DNA of 64,000 nt from assembly GCA_002408085.1 (NCBI GenBank), contig DHQL01000024.1, forward strand, positions 225,296-289,295, in the 5' to 3' direction. The notes under the pieces are model-generated. The model had not been told where the DNA came from, did not search any database, and saw only the letters and a program-made list of their open reading frames with translations. Positions 44,407 through 53,827 of the stretch are shown here, one piece after another. Every line of letters starts with the position of its first letter. Position 1 is the first letter of the stretch. The position numbers were made by a program, and so were the translations under genes. The stretch is from Spirochaeta sp. UBA5339. GTDB lineage: Bacteria; Spirochaetota; Spirochaetia; DSM-2461.

Positions 44407-45936
44407 TTATGCCAGCTGATTGTCGGCGATATGATAGTCCGGATCTTCTGAGATATTCACTTCAATCAGTTTCTCCGCGTTCTTGAGGAGCTGACGGCAG
44501 TCAGCACTCAGATGCCTCAGGTGCAGGGTCTTGCCCAGATCTCTGTATTTCTCTGTTATGCTGTTAATCGCTTCGATAGCAGAGTGATCCATGACCCTGG
44601 ATTCCATAAAGTCGATGATAATATCCTCAGGATCTTCCTGATAGTTGAACTTCTCCTTGAAGTTGGCCACAGATCCGAAGAATAGAGGACCGTTGATGCT
44701 GTAAATGCGGGAACCCTTTTCATCAACACCGGCACTTACGGTGATCTGCTTTCCCTTCTGCCAGGCAAATTCCAGGGCCTGGAGAATGATCCCTACCACA
44801 ACTGCCATGGCCAGATCATGCCATACGGTAACGACTGTGACCACAATGATAATAAAAAGATCCTTCAGTGGGACCTGCTTTCCGAATCTAAGGGTTTCCC
44901 ATTCAAAGGTTCCGATGACCACCATAAACATAACACCTACCAGAGCGGCCAGGGGGATGATGTTGATAAGGGTGGAGCCGAACATTACCAGGAGCATTAG
45001 TGTAATGGCTGCAACGGCACCGGAAACACGGGTGCGGCCGCCGGACTTGATGTTGATCATGGACTGTCCGATCATGGCACAGCCTCCCATTCCTCCAAAG
45101 AGTCCGTTAATCATATTGGCGATCCCCTGTCCAATGCTCTCCTTGTTGCTTCGGCCTCTGGAATCGGTCAGCTCGTCAAGGAGGTTCAGGGTCAGCAGGG
45201 ACTCAATAAGACCGACCAGCGCGGCAGTCAGGGAGTAGGGGAGAATGATAAACAGGGTTTCCAGGGTGAGGGGGATACGGGGCAGATGAAACATGGGCAG
45301 GCCGCCGGATATATCCCCTCTGGCAAAGTCCGACACCGTGCGCAGATGGACACCCTGTTTTCCCAGATAGACCGATGCCAGGGTGACCAGGATGATGGCC
45401 ACGAGAGTTGACGGGACGGCCTTTGTCAGTTTAGGGAAAAGGATAATTATCGCCATGGTTGCCAGTACAAAGGCGATCATGATGTACATGGCCGGGCCCT
45501 GAAGCCAGGAACCGTCTGCCTTGAACTGCCCGAGCTGGGCACGGAATATGACTATCGCCAGGCCGTTAACGAAACCGAGCATTACGGAGTGGGGGATCAT
45601 TCTTGAGAACTTTCCCAGTTTGAAGACACCGGCCAATATCTGGATCACTCCCATTAGCAGGACCGCTGCAAAGAGATACTCCTGACCATGGCTTTTAACA
45701 AGATCTGCCAGAACAACAGCGATCGCCGCCGTGGCTCCGCTGATCATTCCAGGCTTTCCTCCGAATATGGATGTGGCAAGGCCCATCATAAATGCCGCGT
45801 GAAGACCGACTATGGGAGATACCCCCGCTACGAAGGCGAAGGCTACGGCCTCTGGAATCAGAGCAAGGGCAACCGTGATGCCCGAAAGAACGTCATCCTT
45901 CAGACCGTGCTTGTTTTTATCAAGTAAATCGAACAT
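44407..45936 (-). CDS. SulP-family anion transporter with STAS domain
   Basis: A 509-residue SulP/SLC26 protein with about 12-14 hydrophobic segments (residues 15-390) and a C-terminal STAS domain (about 400-490, with IIDFMESRVMDHSAIEAINS). The transport domain begins DVLSGITVALALIPEAVAFAF, and FGGMGGCAMIGQSMINIKSGG is typical. SulP proteins carry sulfate, bicarbonate or other anions; the ion cannot be named. GGTGG precedes the ATG. It is alone between glyS and tyrS. Confidence 0.9.
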   Translation of the reverse strand: MFDLLDKNKHGLKDDVLSGITVALALIPEAVAFAFVAGVSPIVGLHAAFMMGLATSIFGGKPGMISGATAAIAVVLADLVKSHGQEYLFAAVLLMGVIQILAGVFKLGKFSRMIPHSVMLGFVNGLAIVIFRAQLGQFKADGSWLQGPAMYIMIAFVLATMAIIILFPKLTKAVPSTLVAIILVTLASVYLGKQGVHLRTVSDFARGDISGGLPMFHLPRIPLTLETLFIILPYSLTAALVGLIESLLTLNLLDELTDSRGRSNKESIGQGIANMINGLFGGMGGCAMIGQSMINIKSGGRTRVSGAVAAITLMLLVMFGSTLINIIPLAALVGVMFMVVIGTFEWETLRFGKQVPLKDLFIIIVVTVVTVWHDLAMAVVVGIILQALEFAWQKGKQITVSAGVDEKGSRIYSINGPLFFGSVANFKEKFNYQEDPEDIIIDFMESRVMDHSAIEAINSITEKYRDLGKTLHLRHLSADCRQLLKNAEKLIEVNISEDPDYHIADNQLA

Positions 45937-46174
45937 TTAACCACCATTTTTTTAAAAAGTAAGGATTGATCACTATATAGATAATCTTTCAGGATGGTAA
46001 GGAGTAAATCGATATTTTCTAATAAATAAAATTTTATCCTAAAAAGAGATGCAGGCAGGTGTCGATCTTTTTCTGGTTCTAAAGGGTGAGGGTAAACAAT
46101 TACTCCCTCTCCTTGTAAAAAAGAATTCAATCAGTTACAATCCTCTAGCAAAACTAATATGGAGGTTAAGTGAT

Positions 46175-47422
46175 ATGAACGCGGCATTAGCCACCCTGAA
46201 AGAACGGGGATTTTTCAAGCAGTGTACTGATGAAGACATGCTCAACAAAAAACTAGATGAAGGACCACTGCGGATTTATGTCGGCGTAGATCCCACCGGT
46301 CCCTCCATGCACATCGGTCATATGGTACCGCTCTTCGCCATGCACCACCTGCAGAATGCGGGGCACCTTCCCATTATCCTGGTAGGAGGCGGTACGGCCC
46401 GTATCGGCGACCCCTCGGGAAAGAGTGATATGCGGAAGATGCAGACCGTTGATGAGATCAAGGCCAACGCAGAGAAGCTCAAAGGCCAGATCAGCCGTTT
46501 TATCAGCTTTGAAGAGGGTGGAGCCAAACTGGTGGACAACGCCGACTGGCTGGCACCCCTGAATTACATCGAATTTCTCCGGGATATCGGACGCCACTTT
46601 TCCGTTAACCGGATGCTCACCTTCGAGGCCTATAAAAAGAGAATGGAAAACGGACTCTCCTTTATCGAGTTCAACTACCAGCTCCTCCAGTCCTACGACT
46701 TTCTGGAGCTCTTCCGCCGCGAGGACTGTGTTCTCCAGATCGGGGGAGACGACCAGTGGGGCAATATCGTTGCCGGTATGGAACTGATCCGCCGTGTCGA
46801 GGGCGGTGAGGCCATGGGTCTGACTTTCCCCCTCGTTACCCGCTCCGACGGAAAGAAGATGGGCAAGACCGAAAAGGGCGCCGTCTTCCTTGACCCGGGT
46901 ATGACAAGCGTCTACGACTTCTACCAGTACTGGAGAAACGTGGCCGACGCGGACGTTGAGAAGTTCCTCCTGATGTACACCTTCCTCCCTGTAGAGGAGT
47001 GTAAGCGTCTGGGAGCCCTGAAGGATCAGGCCATTAACGAGGCCAAGGAGATCCTTGCCTACGAACAGACTAAGATCATCCATGGTAAAGAAGAGGCCGA
47101 CAAGGCCAGAGAAGCTGCCAAGGCGGCCTTCAGCGCCGGCGGCGGAGCTCAGGATAAATCCGGAATGCCCACTGCCGACCTGGCTGCTTCCGAGCTGGAA
47201 GCGGGAATCAACATCATGGACCTCTATGTGAAGTCCGGACTCTGCTCATCCAAGAGCGAGGCAAGACGTCTTGTAAGCCAGAACGGCGCCGCCATCAACG
47301 GTGATAAGAACAACGACGTTGACGCCGTGATCGGTGCCGAAGCCATCGTTGAAGAGGACGGTGAGAAGGAAGTGATTCTCAAGGCCGGAAAGAAGAGATT
47401 CTTCCGCTTTGTAATAAAATAA
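46175..47422 (+). CDS. tyrS: Tyrosyl-tRNA synthetase
   Basis: A 415-residue class I synthetase. VGVDPTGPSMHIGHMVPLF carries HIGH, FIEFNYQLLQSYDF and the tyrosine pocket GGDDQWGNI follow, the KMSKS equivalent reads KKMGKTEKG, and an S4 RNA-binding domain ends the protein (SKSEARRLVSQNGAAINGDK). GGAGG at 46161-46165 sets the ATG at 46175; a longer in-frame opening to 46049 is not supported. The 238-nt spacer upstream has no T-box that I can see. Confidence 0.95.
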   Translation: MNAALATLKERGFFKQCTDEDMLNKKLDEGPLRIYVGVDPTGPSMHIGHMVPLFAMHHLQNAGHLPIILVGGGTARIGDPSGKSDMRKMQTVDEIKANAEKLKGQISRFISFEEGGAKLVDNADWLAPLNYIEFLRDIGRHFSVNRMLTFEAYKKRMENGLSFIEFNYQLLQSYDFLELFRREDCVLQIGGDDQWGNIVAGMELIRRVEGGEAMGLTFPLVTRSDGKKMGKTEKGAVFLDPGMTSVYDFYQYWRNVADADVEKFLLMYTFLPVEECKRLGALKDQAINEAKEILAYEQTKIIHGKEEADKAREAAKAAFSAGGGAQDKSGMPTADLAASELEAGINIMDLYVKSGLCSSKSEARRLVSQNGAAINGDKNNDVDAVIGAEAIVEEDGEKEVILKAGKKRFFRFVIK

Positions 47423-47466
47423 TTCAGTCTTCCTCAAAAGTTTCCAGGACTTACCATGACTATCAG

Positions 47467-47499
47467 GGCCTGTCTCCTAAGGGGGGCGGGCCTTTTTTT
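47467..47499 (+). terminator. Terminator of tyrS, overlapping the TPR gene end
   Basis: An 11-bp stem (47467-47477 with 47482-47492, with G-U pairs) is followed by seven T. Its right arm lies in the last codons of the convergent TPR gene. Confidence 0.85.
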
Positions 47500-48187
47500 C
47501 GTTCACTTTCCTCTGCAGCAGAGCAAGGGATTCTTCCAGTGGAGTCCCTCCCGCCATCCCCCGATACCGCTCCAGTATCCCTGAAGCTTCGTCATACAAA
47601 CCGTATCTGCCGTAGAGGGCCGCCAACTCCAGGGGAATTTCCAGCTGCCGGCGCATAAGGAGTTCAGCCGACCTCAGCAGGGCAAGGGCCTCCTCAGTCT
47701 TCCCCGTCTCAAGGCGGCAGAGGGCCTTCAGGTAGATCAGTTCCGGAACTTCGGGCCCGTATTCAAGAGCCCTGTCAACGGTCTCCTCCGCCTCTTCAAG
47801 CCTCAGCTCATAGAGCAGGCTCCGCACAAGAAGGGCCGATCCTGAAATATTAACCTCCTCTTCCAAAGCCTGTTCCAACAGCCCGGCGGCTTCCGGGAAA
47901 TGGCCGCTGTAGAACTTCACCCTGCCGAGGAGGAGCTTTGCGGCGGTAAAGTCAGGATAATCGGAACAGAGGTCTTCAAGGAGAAGACCCGCCTCATTCA
48001 GTTGTCCACGGGTGTAGAGGTCTGCTGCCCGTGAGTATACATCGGGACCCTTCCCCCTCGAAGACACCGCTGATGAGGCTGCGGGGAAGGCTGACCGGCT
48101 GCCGGGACTGCAGCCGGTCAATCCAGTCACACAGGAGAGGATAAGAGCTGAAAGAGCTGCCCGGAAAACAGATAAGGAAATCTTCAT
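47477..48187 (-). CDS. TPR-repeat lipoprotein
   Basis: A 236-residue protein with a lipoprotein signal (lipobox GLTGCS, Cys about 26) and about five TPR units (about 50-225), as in ADLYTRGQLNEAGLLLEDLC, LLGRVKFYSGHFPEAAGLLE and LAALYGRYGLYDEASGILER. TPR lipoproteins act as protein scaffolds at the inner or outer membrane. It sits at the end of the envelope cluster, downstream of maf, on the same strand but separated by about 97 nt. The ribosome binding site is weak. Confidence 0.8.
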   Translation of the reverse strand: MKISLSVFRAALSALILSCVTGLTGCSPGSRSAFPAASSAVSSRGKGPDVYSRAADLYTRGQLNEAGLLLEDLCSDYPDFTAAKLLLGRVKFYSGHFPEAAGLLEQALEEEVNISGSALLVRSLLYELRLEEAEETVDRALEYGPEVPELIYLKALCRLETGKTEEALALLRSAELLMRRQLEIPLELAALYGRYGLYDEASGILERYRGMAGGTPLEESLALLQRKVNEKKARPP

Positions 48188-48251
48188 GGTCTGTTAAGGG
48201 CTGAGTCTGCTGCCCTGATTCAAATGGACCGGCTCAAACAGACCAGCTGGT

Positions 48252-48290
48252 GCAAGGATCAGAGGCAAGGACTAGAGGCAAGGATTAGAG
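48252..48290. repeat. Three tandem 13-bp repeats at the maf stop
   Basis: GCAAGGATCAGAG, GCAAGGACTAGAG and GCAAGGATTAGAG stand head to tail. The last copy overlaps the stop codon of the maf gene (48285-48287). Copies differ at 2-3 positions. Confidence 0.8.
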
Positions 48291-50192
48291 GTCTATCCCG
48301 TCTATCTTCTGCCTGTGGAAGTTCAGGCTCTTTTCAAGTTCATTGTAGAGGCTCAGGGAGTTCTTCAGCACCTCATGGGGAGTGCCCCCCCGACGGTTCA
48401 TATGCTCCTCCAGGATGGGGGCAAGGATAAACCCGGCAATCTCACGGCTCTCCCTGTCTAAGATGGCCGCATCAATGGCATTAAGGCTGTTCAGGATCGC
48501 CGTATGCACCTCTTCGCTGGGGCTCTCCATAAGACGGCGGGTCAGGTCCGCGGCGGAACTGCAGAGGCCTATCAGTTCATCCAGCTCCCCTGTCAGCTCC
48601 TCTACGGCACTCTTGAGGCTCTCAGTGTCGGTTTTGCAGGGAATCTGGCGAATCTCCTCCAGAATACTCTCAATCTCCATGCGGCGTTCGGGCAGACGGT
48701 CCAGATTTGCGGGGTCAAACCAGCTCATCCCTCTTATGCCGGCTCCCATGTCCGATAGCTGCCGGGTTGTCACATCGGGAAAGAGTCCCATCTGTTCGGC
48801 AAACCAGTGGATATAGATCTTCATCCTCTGGTCCGTCAGTACCGGCCGCCCCTTAAGGTCTCTGGTCCAGTAGGGATTGCCCCCCATCAGGGCGTGCCAG
48901 CTGGAGGTCTCGATTCCAGAGGTGCGGGTGCTGAAGCTGTGAAGCCTCTCTTCAAAGGTGCTGCCCCTGTAGTGGGTCTCTCCCTCGGGGAAGGCCAGGT
49001 CCAGGCCGGCGCAGTAGATCTCATCTATTCCCGACTGCCTGATAAAGTCCCAGGCCGCAGTGGCCACAGAGCCTCCGGACTTCAGCTTTCCCTTCACCTC
49101 GGTGCGGGATTCAAAGAACTCACCCAGAGGGAAGGGGCTGGAACAGAAGAAGGCCTTTGACCACTCACCCCGCAGGGCCGAGGGGTAGGTGGAGAGGTCG
49201 GTAATCAGAATACTATTCGGGGAGTGGCAGCGGTCCAGGTGCCGTGAGTTCCAGTACTGGGGGTCCGTCAGCACAAGGACGTCCGGTTCAATGCCAGCCC
49301 GGAGACAGGCCTTCAGGGCCGTATCCACACAGACAAGAAGCATTTTTTCTCTGAGCTCCTTAAGCCGGGGAAGAATCGCCGTCAGGGTCGGTCCCGCCGC
49401 CAGAAGCAGGGCGGGGATGCCCTCGAACCTTCCGGCAAGAGAGCTTACCCCGGGAAAGTCAGCCGACAGAGAAAGATTCCGGCATATATTGCTGACCCAG
49501 AGCCGGCTGAAGCGGTTCAGGGTGTGGCTGTTGATCTCCTTCCGGGCAAGATAGTCCCTGACGACCCCTTCAGCCTCATCAAAGTAGGACCTGTTTCTCG
49601 TGACGGCGCTTCTGATCATGCAGGTATGGATCTCGGAGGTCCTTAAGTTGTCAAAGAGGGCGGGGAGGGCCTCGGCGGGTGTGGCCAGGGCCAGGGAGAA
49701 GTCGGGATTCATAAAAAGGGCACTGAGGTCCCTGCACTCCAGGGCTCCGTTGAAGAGTCCCAGGTCGGGTTCAATCACCGCAAAGGGTACACCGGGATGC
49801 CTTTTTACAAACTCATCCAGATGCCAGGCCAGGCCGAAGCCGTAGAAGAGACAGTAGGGGCAGTCTGCGGGGATGCTGCTCTCAATCAGCCGGGAGGCCT
49901 CACGCAGGGGGGCTCGGCTCGAGTGAAACCAGCTCCCGCCGCTTTTGAAGCTGACCCCGCCGTCGGGTGTTTCCAGGAACTCAAAGTCCTCAGGCACAGC
50001 AGCTTCCGCCGCATCCAGGCGTTTTTCAATCCCCGGAAAGCGCCGCTCCAGGATCTCCCTGTTCTTCGGGTACCAACCGGCCCGGCTGCTGCCGGAGCCC
50101 GCACGGCTGCCAGCCCCTTCCTGGGATGAGGCCCCTATCTGGGATGCGGAGCCCGTCATCTTGTCGCCGGCCCCGTTATTATCGGATCTCAT
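48285..50192 (-). CDS. Maf-type motility-associated glycosyltransferase
   Basis: A 635-residue DUF115/MAF_flag10 protein, the family that attaches nonulosonic (pseudaminic/legionaminic) or other sugars to flagellin. N-terminal residues 1-42 are a Ser/Gly/Ala-rich, low-complexity stretch. The core (about 250-430) shows PALLLAAGPTLTAILPRLKE, LLVCVDTALKACLRAGIEPD, LVLTDPQYWN and the conserved SGGSVATAAWDF with YCAGLDLAFPEGETHYRGS. The gene overlaps ftsI by 4 nt (ATGA), so it is the last gene of lepB-ftsI-maf. No flagellin or sugar-synthesis genes are near. Confidence 0.85.
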   Translation of the reverse strand: MRSDNNGAGDKMTGSASQIGASSQEGAGSRAGSGSSRAGWYPKNREILERRFPGIEKRLDAAEAAVPEDFEFLETPDGGVSFKSGGSWFHSSRAPLREASRLIESSIPADCPYCLFYGFGLAWHLDEFVKRHPGVPFAVIEPDLGLFNGALECRDLSALFMNPDFSLALATPAEALPALFDNLRTSEIHTCMIRSAVTRNRSYFDEAEGVVRDYLARKEINSHTLNRFSRLWVSNICRNLSLSADFPGVSSLAGRFEGIPALLLAAGPTLTAILPRLKELREKMLLVCVDTALKACLRAGIEPDVLVLTDPQYWNSRHLDRCHSPNSILITDLSTYPSALRGEWSKAFFCSSPFPLGEFFESRTEVKGKLKSGGSVATAAWDFIRQSGIDEIYCAGLDLAFPEGETHYRGSTFEERLHSFSTRTSGIETSSWHALMGGNPYWTRDLKGRPVLTDQRMKIYIHWFAEQMGLFPDVTTRQLSDMGAGIRGMSWFDPANLDRLPERRMEIESILEEIRQIPCKTDTESLKSAVEELTGELDELIGLCSSAADLTRRLMESPSEEVHTAILNSLNAIDAAILDRESREIAGFILAPILEEHMNRRGGTPHEVLKNSLSLYNELEKSLNFHRQKIDGIDL

Positions 50193-52072
50193 TTGAATTC
50201 CAGAAACAGTGAGGTTTCATCGTCGATGACCTCTCCCGCAGGGGGAAACTGAAAGACCACCCAGCCCTCGCCCTTGACGGTGAGGGGAATGGTGCTGCCC
50301 TCAAGGGCCGCCATCACTTCACGCTTGGAGAGTCCCGTGAAGTCGGGGAGTTCCTCTCCCACCTCAACGGTTTCGGGAGCAGGCAGACGGACACGACCGT
50401 CATGCTGGATAACAGTGTTTCCCTCAATGGGGATGCCGTAGTAGGGGCTCAGCCGTTCGGCAAGCTCCTTGACGATGGGCGAGGCAATCCGGCCTCCGTA
50501 TATGCTCTGTCCCCGGGGGACCTGTAGGATAACGTAGATAATCAGTTTGGGGTCTTCCGTGGGGAACATGGCCAGCACCGAGGACATAAACTCGCTGCTG
50601 GAGTAGGTTCCCGTCTCGGGGTCGATCTTCTGTGCCGTACCGGACTTACCGGAGATCCTCAGCCCAGGCACCTGAGCCCGGCGTACGGTACCCACAGGGG
50701 AGGCAACAACCTGCTCCATCATCAGAAGCACACTCTCCGCCACCTCGGGAGAGATCACCTCACGAACAGCCTCCCTGGGATACTCCTTTATAATCTCACC
50801 CGATGGAGAGACGACCTTGCTCACAATCCTCGGCTTCAAAAGTTCCCCGCTGTTAGCAAAAACCGTGGCTGCCGTAATCATCTGGATCGCTGAAACACCG
50901 ATCTCCTGACCGATGGCAATGGTGGGCTTGGAACGGGCCGACCAGCGCTCCGGGCGGTTTAAAATACCATTTGACTCACCGGGCAGGGGAATCCCCGTCC
51001 GGCTGCCGAAACCGAAGTTCTTCAGCATATTGTAGTAGTCCTGCTGGCTCACCGTGTCCGAGGCCAGGGCGGTCCCCACATTGCTTGAGTTAATTAGAAT
51101 CCCCGTGGTATCGAGAACGCCGTAGTTACCAAGGTCCGTAATGGGGGGGATATTGAAGTTCTGAAAGATCTCCGGATTGTAGCCGCCCCTTGTGTCAAAG
51201 GTATCGTCGGGGCGTATGCCCCCAAGCTCCATAAAGCTGGCTATGGAGAAGATCTTCATTACAGAACCCGGCTCATAGGTCAGGGTCACGGGAAGGTTGT
51301 TTCTCTGGGCCGCAGTATACTGGCTGAAGGTGTTGGGGTTGAAAGAGGGGAGGGAGACACAGCTGTAAAGTTCGCCGGTGTCGGCTCCCATAACCATAAT
51401 CATCAGACCCTCGGGATTGTTCTGCTCCATGGCCTCCCGGGCAACCTGCTCGGTGATATACTGTGTGTTAAGGTCTATGGTCAGAAACACATCGTTCCCG
51501 TAGAGGATCTTGTCCCCCCGTGTGCTGATCTCCGGCGGTGCCAGAACCTGGTTGAAGGTGTACTCAATACCGTCTAAGCCGATATTGTCTGTTCCAACAT
51601 ATCCGATAATATGGGAGGCCAGCTCCTTCTCCGGGTAGTTCCGGCCCATCTCGGGCTCCAGGCGTATCCCGGGAAGGGACCCAGCCTGAATCATCTCACG
51701 GACAATCCGGCTCTCAGTGGGGCTTATCTGACGCTTTATATACTGAAATCCCTGACGTGAGGGGTTCTCAAGGTTCTCCTGCAGCTGCTCCTTGTCCAGA
51801 TCCAGGGCGTCGGCCAGAAAGGCCGCAGTCTGCTCACTATCTTTGATCTCGGGAACCCAGGCGGTAACTGAATCCAGCCTGGTCTGAATGGCCATAAGCT
51901 TGCCGTTCCTGTCGTATATGGCTCCCCGCTGAAGTTCGGGGAAGCTCGGTGTGCTTGTGGGACTGGATGAGGGAGTAAAGAGCATGATCCTGGCATACTG
52001 ACCCACCAGAATAAGGGTACAGACCATGAGGATGGCAAAGAAGATGCGAAAGCGCTTGTTCCCGTCGCTCAT
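50189..52072 (-). CDS. ftsI: Division transpeptidase FtsI/PBP2x-like with PASTA domain
   Basis: A 627-residue class B penicillin-binding protein that crosslinks septal peptidoglycan. It has a transmembrane anchor (about 9-28), a dimerisation region starting ELQRGAIYDRNGKL, the transpeptidase motifs S270-V-M-K273 (YEPGSVMK), S329-S-N331 and K476-S-G-T479, and a C-terminal PASTA domain (about 566-627, with DFTGLSKREV). A 4-nt overlap joins it to maf and to lepB. Normally ftsI sits with mra/mur genes; here it does not. Confidence 0.92.
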   Translation of the reverse strand: MSDGNKRFRIFFAILMVCTLILVGQYARIMLFTPSSSPTSTPSFPELQRGAIYDRNGKLMAIQTRLDSVTAWVPEIKDSEQTAAFLADALDLDKEQLQENLENPSRQGFQYIKRQISPTESRIVREMIQAGSLPGIRLEPEMGRNYPEKELASHIIGYVGTDNIGLDGIEYTFNQVLAPPEISTRGDKILYGNDVFLTIDLNTQYITEQVAREAMEQNNPEGLMIMVMGADTGELYSCVSLPSFNPNTFSQYTAAQRNNLPVTLTYEPGSVMKIFSIASFMELGGIRPDDTFDTRGGYNPEIFQNFNIPPITDLGNYGVLDTTGILINSSNVGTALASDTVSQQDYYNMLKNFGFGSRTGIPLPGESNGILNRPERWSARSKPTIAIGQEIGVSAIQMITAATVFANSGELLKPRIVSKVVSPSGEIIKEYPREAVREVISPEVAESVLLMMEQVVASPVGTVRRAQVPGLRISGKSGTAQKIDPETGTYSSSEFMSSVLAMFPTEDPKLIIYVILQVPRGQSIYGGRIASPIVKELAERLSPYYGIPIEGNTVIQHDGRVRLPAPETVEVGEELPDFTGLSKREVMAALEGSTIPLTVKGEGWVVFQFPPAGEVIDDETSLFLEFK

Positions 52073-52566
52073 TTCAGGGGTACTCCCTTCTGGATGACTC
52101 TGCCCAGGATGGCCTCAACAGGAATAAAACCGTAGTCCCTGGAATCAACCGAATGGAAGGGATTATCCCCCAGAACCATAATGGAGTTCGCCGGAACCTC
52201 TGTTATCCCCTCCAGCATCTCCCTCTGCCTGCCTGTAAGAAAGTATCGTTCTCCACCGGCAATCAGCCAGCCCTCTGAATCAACCACAACGGGATCTCCC
52301 GCCGACAGCTTTACCCGTTTGACGACCAGTTTATGGTCAAAGGGATTCTGAAAAACAACAATATCACCAGGGTAGGGATTATCTCGTCCTACAAGGGGAA
52401 CGCGGTAGGCAAATTTGTTCACCAGTATCGTTTGTCCGTTGTGCAGCGACGGCTCCATGGATATTTCCTGAACCTGCAGAATATCAAAGCTGGAGAACCA
52501 TAAAACAGCTGCTGTCAGAACAGCCGCTGCTATTCCTCCGTAGTGAACAATTATATTGCGAATCAT
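52069..52566 (-). CDS. lepB: Signal peptidase I
   Basis: A 165-residue type I signal peptidase that cuts exported preproteins at the membrane. One N-terminal transmembrane helix (about 9-26), the serine in ISMEPSLHNGQ (Ser37), the general-base lysine in LVVKRVKLSAGD (Lys83) and box E GDNPFHSVDSRDYG (133-146) are all present. It is short, like those of Gram-positive bacteria. It is the first gene of lepB-ftsI-maf, overlapping ftsI by ATGA. Confidence 0.93.
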   Translation of the reverse strand: MIRNIIVHYGGIAAAVLTAAVLWFSSFDILQVQEISMEPSLHNGQTILVNKFAYRVPLVGRDNPYPGDIVVFQNPFDHKLVVKRVKLSAGDPVVVDSEGWLIAGGERYFLTGRQREMLEGITEVPANSIMVLGDNPFHSVDSRDYGFIPVEAILGRVIQKGVPLK

Positions 52567-52624
52567 ATCTCAACTTATATTAATATACCCCATCTCTTTT
52601 GTCGATATATTCATATAGATAATT

Positions 52625-53767
52625 ATGATAGTCACACCAGCTCGGCAGGAGATTGACAAATCCCTGTTAAGAAAGAAAAAGCAGAAGCAATATAGATCCG
52701 CCTCCCAGCCCGTCAGGCTTAGCACCTCCTTCGGTGCATCCCTCCGGAGCACATCACAAAGCTGTGCCCGTATCAGACTCTCCTCCGGAAAGTCCGACCC
52801 CTGGCAGAGCAGCATAAGCCCCTTTGCCGCCTCATTCCTGACGGCCCTCTGCTTCTTCTTCCTTATACTGGGAACAGAGCTGCCCTACAGACAGTTATTC
52901 CCCAGCCGCGCCCTCCACAGGCTTACCATCCCCGGCGAGATCGCCATGGAGCAGGTGGAGATCAGAGCCCTCAGGGCGGAAACTCCCGTTGTCATGCCCG
53001 GCAACAGCTCCATGCGCACCACCCTCTGGGAGGTCCCCCATCAGAACTACAGGATAAAGGACGGGGAGAGACTCTCGGCGGTAAGCCAGAGATACGGCAT
53101 CACAATGAGTACCCTGATCAGCTACAACCACCTGGAGACCATCAACTCCCTGAACGAGGGAGATGTCCTCTTAATACCCTCAATTGACGGAATTCTTTAC
53201 TCGGTACAGAAAAACGAGACCCTTGACGATATTATAAGGACCAGGGAGATCGATAAGACCGAGCTGATCCGCTACAACCCCTACATTGCGCTGGAAGACC
53301 AGGAGCTGGTGGTCACTCCCGGGCAGGAGGTATTCCTTCCCGGCGCTTCCCTGAGCGAAGAGGAACTAAGAAGCCGCACGGGGCAGCTCTACATCTTCCC
53401 CATACAGGGCCGTATTCTCACAGGCTACGGTAATGTAAAGGACAGCGTCACACAGATCGAGTCCTTTCACAACGGCATCGATATCAAGGGGGATACGGGG
53501 GACCCCGTGGCCGCCTCATTTGACGGCACGGTCATCTCTGCGGGATACAACAGCTCCTACGGCAAGTTTGTCGTGGTAGATCATAGAAACGGCTATCAGT
53601 CTCTCTACGCGCACCTGGATACCATCAATGTGAACAGAAACGATAAAGTATTACAGGGTGAGATGATAGGCCGGGTCGGGAAAAGCGGGTATGCGCCGGT
53701 AACGCATCTTCACTTTTCATTATTCAAAGGAAAGAAAAGTGTTGATCCTTTGGACTATCTGCACTAG
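52625..53767 (+). CDS. LysM/M23 peptidoglycan hydrolase
   Basis: A 380-residue protein with a basic cytoplasmic N-terminus (1-66), one transmembrane segment (about 67-83), a LysM domain (about 141-186, NYRIKDGERLSAVSQRYG), a second LysM-like region (191-240) and an M23 domain (about 255-380) with His282/Asp286 (FHNGIDIKG), His330 (LYAHLD) and His361/His363 (THLHFS). It binds and cuts peptidoglycan, or works as an EnvC/NlpD-like activator; all zinc ligands are present, so enzyme activity is likely. No ribosome binding site; TATAGA (52614-52619) lies just before the ATG. It is divergent from lepB. Confidence 0.88.
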   Translation: MIVTPARQEIDKSLLRKKKQKQYRSASQPVRLSTSFGASLRSTSQSCARIRLSSGKSDPWQSSISPFAASFLTALCFFFLILGTELPYRQLFPSRALHRLTIPGEIAMEQVEIRALRAETPVVMPGNSSMRTTLWEVPHQNYRIKDGERLSAVSQRYGITMSTLISYNHLETINSLNEGDVLLIPSIDGILYSVQKNETLDDIIRTREIDKTELIRYNPYIALEDQELVVTPGQEVFLPGASLSEEELRSRTGQLYIFPIQGRILTGYGNVKDSVTQIESFHNGIDIKGDTGDPVAASFDGTVISAGYNSSYGKFVVVDHRNGYQSLYAHLDTINVNRNDKVLQGEMIGRVGKSGYAPVTHLHFSLFKGKKSVDPLDYLH

Positions 53768-53827
53768 TATAAAATGTCATTTGTGTATATAGTCCACGAG
53801 TTAACTACTTTCGGAGGTTCTTGCTTT

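Noticed and set aside
45937..46174. T-box-like leader before tyrS
   Set aside because: A small inverted repeat exists (GAGGG/CCCTC), but there is no T-box motif, specifier loop or terminator before the gene.
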